This document shows positions 31,786-34,715 of a DNA stretch of 34,715 nucleotides, one piece after another. How positions within the stretch are numbered: position 1 is the first letter of the stretch; each line of letters opens with the position of its first letter. The stretch spans positions 1 to 34,715 of the forward strand of contig JAZLJA010000054.1 in the NCBI GenBank assembly GCA_045617625.1, written 5' to 3'. This DNA is from Firm-04 sp045617625. Lineage in GTDB: Bacteria > Bacillota > Clostridia > Oscillospirales > Ruminococcaceae. A model generated the notes under the pieces. The model was not told where the DNA came from. It saw only the letters and a list, made by a program, of their open reading frames with translations, and ran no database searches. Made by a program: the position numbers and the translations under genes.

Positions 31786-33339
31786 ATGAAGAAAACGACT
31801 TTGAATGAAGCAATCAATCGTGTGGATGACGACCTCATTCTGGAGGCAATGGAGCCGAACCACAAGATTGCATGGCATATCAGCAAAACTGCAATCGGCG
31901 TTGTGGTTGCCGCAGAACTCGTCATCGCGGCTGTCGGCATTTACGCCCTGACCCGCCACACAATAGATGAGATCGTGGATCCGGGTTCGTCGCCCGATTC
32001 GACGGTGGTCACTGACCTCACCAATATGACCGCTGGTACAGACGCCACCGAAACCTCCATCGTCACCGAAACCTCCATCGTCACCGATCCCAATTATACC
32101 GGCACGACAGACTCCATGATTTACACCACACATCCCATGACTTCCTCCGGCGAACCCACTGCTACCGGCTACGCCACGACTGCGGTTGTCGCTGTTTCTG
32201 ATCGCTACGGCGATATCTGCTATAATCCCGATCTGAAAGAAAACTACCCCGCCGAAATACTCAAATGGGATTTTGAAAAGCAGAAATATGAGATTATCCA
32301 AGATTCGGCGTATTTCGAGCAAGACAAATCCTACAGCCGCGAGAAAGCGGTTGAATTTGTGGGCGAAGTTTCCGATGAAGTCTTCGATGCCCTGATGGAA
32401 TCCGAACAGACGGGCAATGACAAAGCACTTGACGCTGTGGCTGTGGAACATTTCGACGAAATTCTCGGACTTGCCCTCAACATCAGCCAGTACGATACCG
32501 CTTGTTCGGACACCATCAAGCGTGTGCTGCACTGCGATGATCTGCCCGACGGCGGTCAGGCGCTATACGGCGCGATCGTACAGAAATATCACGATGTAGA
32601 GACAGCATACAAAAGCTGTTATGAAGCCAACGGCAGAACACCCAGCACCCAAGCGTTGGATGCAATCTTTGAGGAATATGGCTTCTTTATCGCACGCGAA
32701 TATGATCGGTCGGACATCAGCGCAGCAGAAAAAGCATATCTCGACAAAATGAATCCTTATGCCGATCCGGATTGGTATTCCGCGAAGCTCAACGATCTGG
32801 ATACTTGGTATAAATTCATGGCACTGTATGCTGATAAGCCGCAGTTCCCTGCTTTAGAGGGTAATTCCATCTTCGATGATGAATGGGAGAATTGCGTAAA
32901 GGGTACTTTCGGCGAAGACGCAGCGAGAATCTACAACAATTATGTTTCCTATTGCGTAAACGATGACGGGTATATGCCCATAGGCTTTTCAGTCGCTGAG
33001 CGTCAGCATACAGAGAAAGTCTATGAGAAAGCAAAGAAGGTGCAGAGCTATTCTGACAGCGATTTCTTCCCTGAAGATGGGGAGGTGCAGGTCGAGGTCG
33101 GGCAGAAAACAGGACAGCCGCTCCAGATCCCCAATGGGAAACAGGCCATTACCCGTGTGATCGCCGACGATAACGGCTCGCACAAAGGCGATCCTCACGG
33201 TGTCGTTGAAAATCTGATCAAAACAGGCGACAGCCAGATTAAAATCACGTATCGATACAGACTCGTCGGCACATCGGGAACGCCGGAAGTCAGCATTTCA
33301 AATCTGACGATGACTCTGCTTGGTGAGACCATCGAATAA
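31786..33339 (+). CDS. One-TM membrane partner of second ECF sigma (putative anti-sigma/sensor)
   Basis: A 517-residue protein. The cytoplasmic N-terminus (MKKTTLNEAINRVDDDLILE) and TM (about 31-50, VVVAAELVIAAVGIYALTR) closely match the protein at 97-2193. A Thr/Ser-rich stalk (about 65-140, with a tandem ETSIVT word) leads to an ectodomain of about 375 residues that I do not recognise and that shows no evident similarity to the other protein's ectodomain. An alternative ATG at 31780 adds two residues. Anti-sigma function is inferred from position and topology. A terminator follows at 33358. Confidence 0.7.
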   Translation: MKKTTLNEAINRVDDDLILEAMEPNHKIAWHISKTAIGVVVAAELVIAAVGIYALTRHTIDEIVDPGSSPDSTVVTDLTNMTAGTDATETSIVTETSIVTDPNYTGTTDSMIYTTHPMTSSGEPTATGYATTAVVAVSDRYGDICYNPDLKENYPAEILKWDFEKQKYEIIQDSAYFEQDKSYSREKAVEFVGEVSDEVFDALMESEQTGNDKALDAVAVEHFDEILGLALNISQYDTACSDTIKRVLHCDDLPDGGQALYGAIVQKYHDVETAYKSCYEANGRTPSTQALDAIFEEYGFFIAREYDRSDISAAEKAYLDKMNPYADPDWYSAKLNDLDTWYKFMALYADKPQFPALEGNSIFDDEWENCVKGTFGEDAARIYNNYVSYCVNDDGYMPIGFSVAERQHTEKVYEKAKKVQSYSDSDFFPEDGEVQVEVGQKTGQPLQIPNGKQAITRVIADDNGSHKGDPHGVVENLIKTGDSQIKITYRYRLVGTSGTPEVSISNLTMTLLGETIE

Positions 33340-33357
33340 ACGCTCACAAAACAAAAT

Positions 33358-33395
33358 ACCGCGCAGACCGTTTCAAAGGCTTGCGCGGTTTTTTT
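33358..33395 (+). terminator. Terminator of second sigma operon
   Basis: Stem ACCGCGCA (33358-33365) with TGCGCGGT (33382-33389) followed by six more T. Confidence 0.9.
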
Positions 33396-33417
33396 CGGGC
33401 TGCGGGGATTTGGCATC

Positions 33418-33446
33418 TTGACAATTTCTGAACAATGTGATATGAT
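33418..33446 (+). promoter_or_regulatory. Promoter of zinc-ribbon gene
   Basis: TTGACA (33418-33423), 17 nt, TATGAT (33441-33446). Confidence 0.88.
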
Positions 33447-33497
33447 GATACCAAATATCGGCTGCGCCATGCAGCCGCGGAAAAGGGGTTTGACACT

Positions 33498-34316
33498 ATG
33501 AACTTTTTAGAACGTGCAATCAAAAGAGGCATCGACAAAGCTGTCAGCGGCGCAGTCAGCAATGCCGTGGAACAGGGTGTGAAAAAAGCGGTGCAGCCGA
33601 TGGTCAATCAGGCTGCAAACGGCGTTGCCAAAGCAACGACACAGAGCCTTGCAGGCGTCACCGAAGCCGCTGCCGAACTCAATAGCGCAATGGAACAATC
33701 GGGTGCCGATGCCGCAAATGTTGACACCGCAGAACTGAAAAAAGCGTTCTCCATGCTGGAAAACATGGCGACTGATATGGTCAAAGATAAAAAGGTTTGT
33801 AGCAAATGCGGCGAAATGGCAGGCAAAGACGAGGAGTTCTGCCCAAACTGCGGTGAAAAGCTCCCCTCGCTGACGATGGCACAGCTTTCGCTGTGTCCCA
33901 ACTGCGGCAAGCAAAACGAACTCGGCAAAAATTTCTGCACGGCATGCGGAACCAAGCTGCCGCTGAAAATCGAGGCGGAAAAAGCTGCCGCGGAAGCCGA
34001 TGCAAAGGCAATGGCTCTGTGGGATGAATGGCTGCCGCAGTATCCGAAGTGGGCGCAGGGCGGCAAGAACTTCTCGCTGGAAATCATCAACGAACAGGAT
34101 GGCTTCCCTACGTATGAGTTCCGCGCGGAAGGTGTTGACGAGAAAGCTTTGGATGCGTATGCGGCATTGCTGAAACAGAATGGATTCAAGCAGCAATCGA
34201 GCGGCTCTGACAGTGTTCTGTGCAAAAACATCGGCGGTGTCGATTATTGTTTCGCCCAGATTGATGTGCTGACAGACAACGGCGTTAGCCCTGTGTTTTA
34301 CGCAGAAAAGCATTGA
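33498..34316 (+). CDS. Double zinc-ribbon protein
   Basis: A 272-residue protein. The N-terminal ~90 residues are Ala/Val-rich amphipathic helix (AIKRGIDKAVSGAVSNAVEQ). Two zinc ribbons follow: CSKCGEM ... FCPNCGEK (about 101-120) and CPNCGKQ ... FCTACGTK (about 133-153). A C-terminal alpha/beta domain of about 100 residues (WAQGGKNFSLEIINEQDGFP ... DYCFAQIDVLTDNG) is not recognised. No TM or signal peptide is visible, so it is probably cytoplasmic. AAAAGGGG lies about 9 nt before the ATG. Function unknown. Confidence 0.8.
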   Translation: MNFLERAIKRGIDKAVSGAVSNAVEQGVKKAVQPMVNQAANGVAKATTQSLAGVTEAAAELNSAMEQSGADAANVDTAELKKAFSMLENMATDMVKDKKVCSKCGEMAGKDEEFCPNCGEKLPSLTMAQLSLCPNCGKQNELGKNFCTACGTKLPLKIEAEKAAAEADAKAMALWDEWLPQYPKWAQGGKNFSLEIINEQDGFPTYEFRAEGVDEKALDAYAALLKQNGFKQQSSGSDSVLCKNIGGVDYCFAQIDVLTDNGVSPVFYAEKH

Positions 34317-34436
34317 CGAGATTCGTGCAGAGCAATATAAGGAAAAAACAAAAGCGGATGACTGTAAGAAGTGCGCTCATATAGAAGTTCTATTACAACT
34401 ACAATAAGCATGACCTTTACAGCAGGCTATAACAAG

Positions 34437-34473
34437 AAAAGACAGATACTTCACATGAGGTATCTGTCTTTTT
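34437..34473. terminator. Bidirectional terminator
   Basis: A 13-bp stem AAAAGACAGATAC/GTATCTGTCTTTT (34437-34449 with 34460-34472). It has an A-run on one side and a T-run on the other, so it serves the convergent genes on both sides. The 120 nt before it (34317-34436) hold no gene that I can see. Confidence 0.88.
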
Positions 34474-34489
34474 GCTGATATTATAACGA

Positions 34490-34715
34490 TTAGTCCGCTG
34501 CCAACCTGTACTTCTGCCCATAAGCCGTATAACTTTCAATAAACTGTGGTGTTCTCTCAGCTTTTAATAAAGTAATATACTCATGGCTGAGGAGCTTTGC
34601 CTGTCCGATTTCGATAATGGATACAGCAACATTAGAGCAATGGTCAGAAACTCTTTCACAATTAATTAGTAAATCGGAGAGATATACACCCAGTTCCGGA
34701 CTGCATTCGCCTTTA
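34490..34715 (-). CDS. C-terminal fragment of a PhoU-domain protein, probably Na/Pi symporter
   Basis: This minus-strand frame is open from the window edge to TAA at 34490-34492 and gives 74 residues. KGECSPELGVYLSDLLINCE and ERVSDHCSNVAVSIIE match the PhoU-type helix motif (ERxxDHxxN). ESYTAYGQKYRLAAD is the C-terminus. In Na/phosphate cotransporter II proteins such a domain follows the membrane part; a stand-alone PhoU is the alternative. It is cut by the window, so the N-terminus is unseen. Composition is clearly more AT-rich than the rest of the window. Confidence 0.75.
   Translation of the reverse strand, partial: KGECSPELGVYLSDLLINCERVSDHCSNVAVSIIEIGQAKLLSHEYITLLKAERTPQFIESYTAYGQKYRLAAD

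Overview
The window looks like chromosome of an anaerobic, plant-fibre-degrading Ruminococcus-type bacterium (Oscillospiraceae, Bacillota). The evidence is a secreted PL1-type pectate lyase with a Thr-rich linker and a C-terminal type I dockerin, a BspA-like leucine-rich-repeat surface protein, the oxygen-sensitive class III ribonucleotide reductase, YerC, Hsp33 and DUF1292 genes, and many sharp TTGACA-17-TATAAT promoters. The genus is an inference. Base composition is moderate-GC except for the AT-richer last ~400 bases.

Layout. 97-2833 (minus): an ECF sigma factor and a one-TM partner. 2918-3346 (minus): a Val-Asp-Gly-Cys tRNA operon with a clear promoter and terminator. 3388-5415 (minus): yerC, a methyltransferase and hslO. 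5463-8036 (minus): a PLP aminotransferase and a four-TM DUF3592-like protein. 8089-12184 (plus): a membrane acyltransferase fused to an apparently dead alpha/beta-hydrolase, a sirtuin, and a lipoprotein/GNAT pair. 12238-15542 (plus): a 1044-residue LRR protein with four modules exactly 495 bp apart. 15555-16123 (minus): a broken HAD phosphatase gene. 16201-18834 (plus): the dockerin pectate lyase. 18987-23357 (plus): an NrdR-box-controlled nrdG-nrdD-trxB cluster in which NrdD carries its own redoxin domain. 23314-23531 (minus): a ~180-nt small RNA, possibly 6S. 23634-24123 (minus): a DUF1292 protein with a Cys-Asp tail. 24168-24834 (plus): a ~630-nt hairpin-rich RNA with its own promoter and terminator and no credible ORF. 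24879-30987 (plus): a membrane protein, aspS, two uncharacterised genes, a YlmH-like S4 protein, a fragment of a second ylmH copy, and a small membrane protein. 30988-33395 (plus): a second sigma/partner module paralogous to the first. 33418-34316 (plus): a double zinc-ribbon protein. 34490-34715 (minus): the C-terminal end of a PhoU-domain (Na/Pi symporter-type) protein cut by the window edge.

How the parts fit. The nrdG-nrdD-trxB cluster encodes activase, reductase, fused redoxin and redoxin reductase, so nearly a whole electron path for anaerobic dNTP synthesis. The two sigma modules at opposite ends share promoter-region sequence, sigma sequence and the partner's N-terminus, but their ectodomains differ, which suggests duplication followed by a change of sensor. 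The LRR protein and pectate lyase are the surface and secreted functions. The strongest candidates for something undescribed are the ~630-nt RNA, the duplicated sigma systems and the acyltransferase/pseudo-hydrolase fusion.
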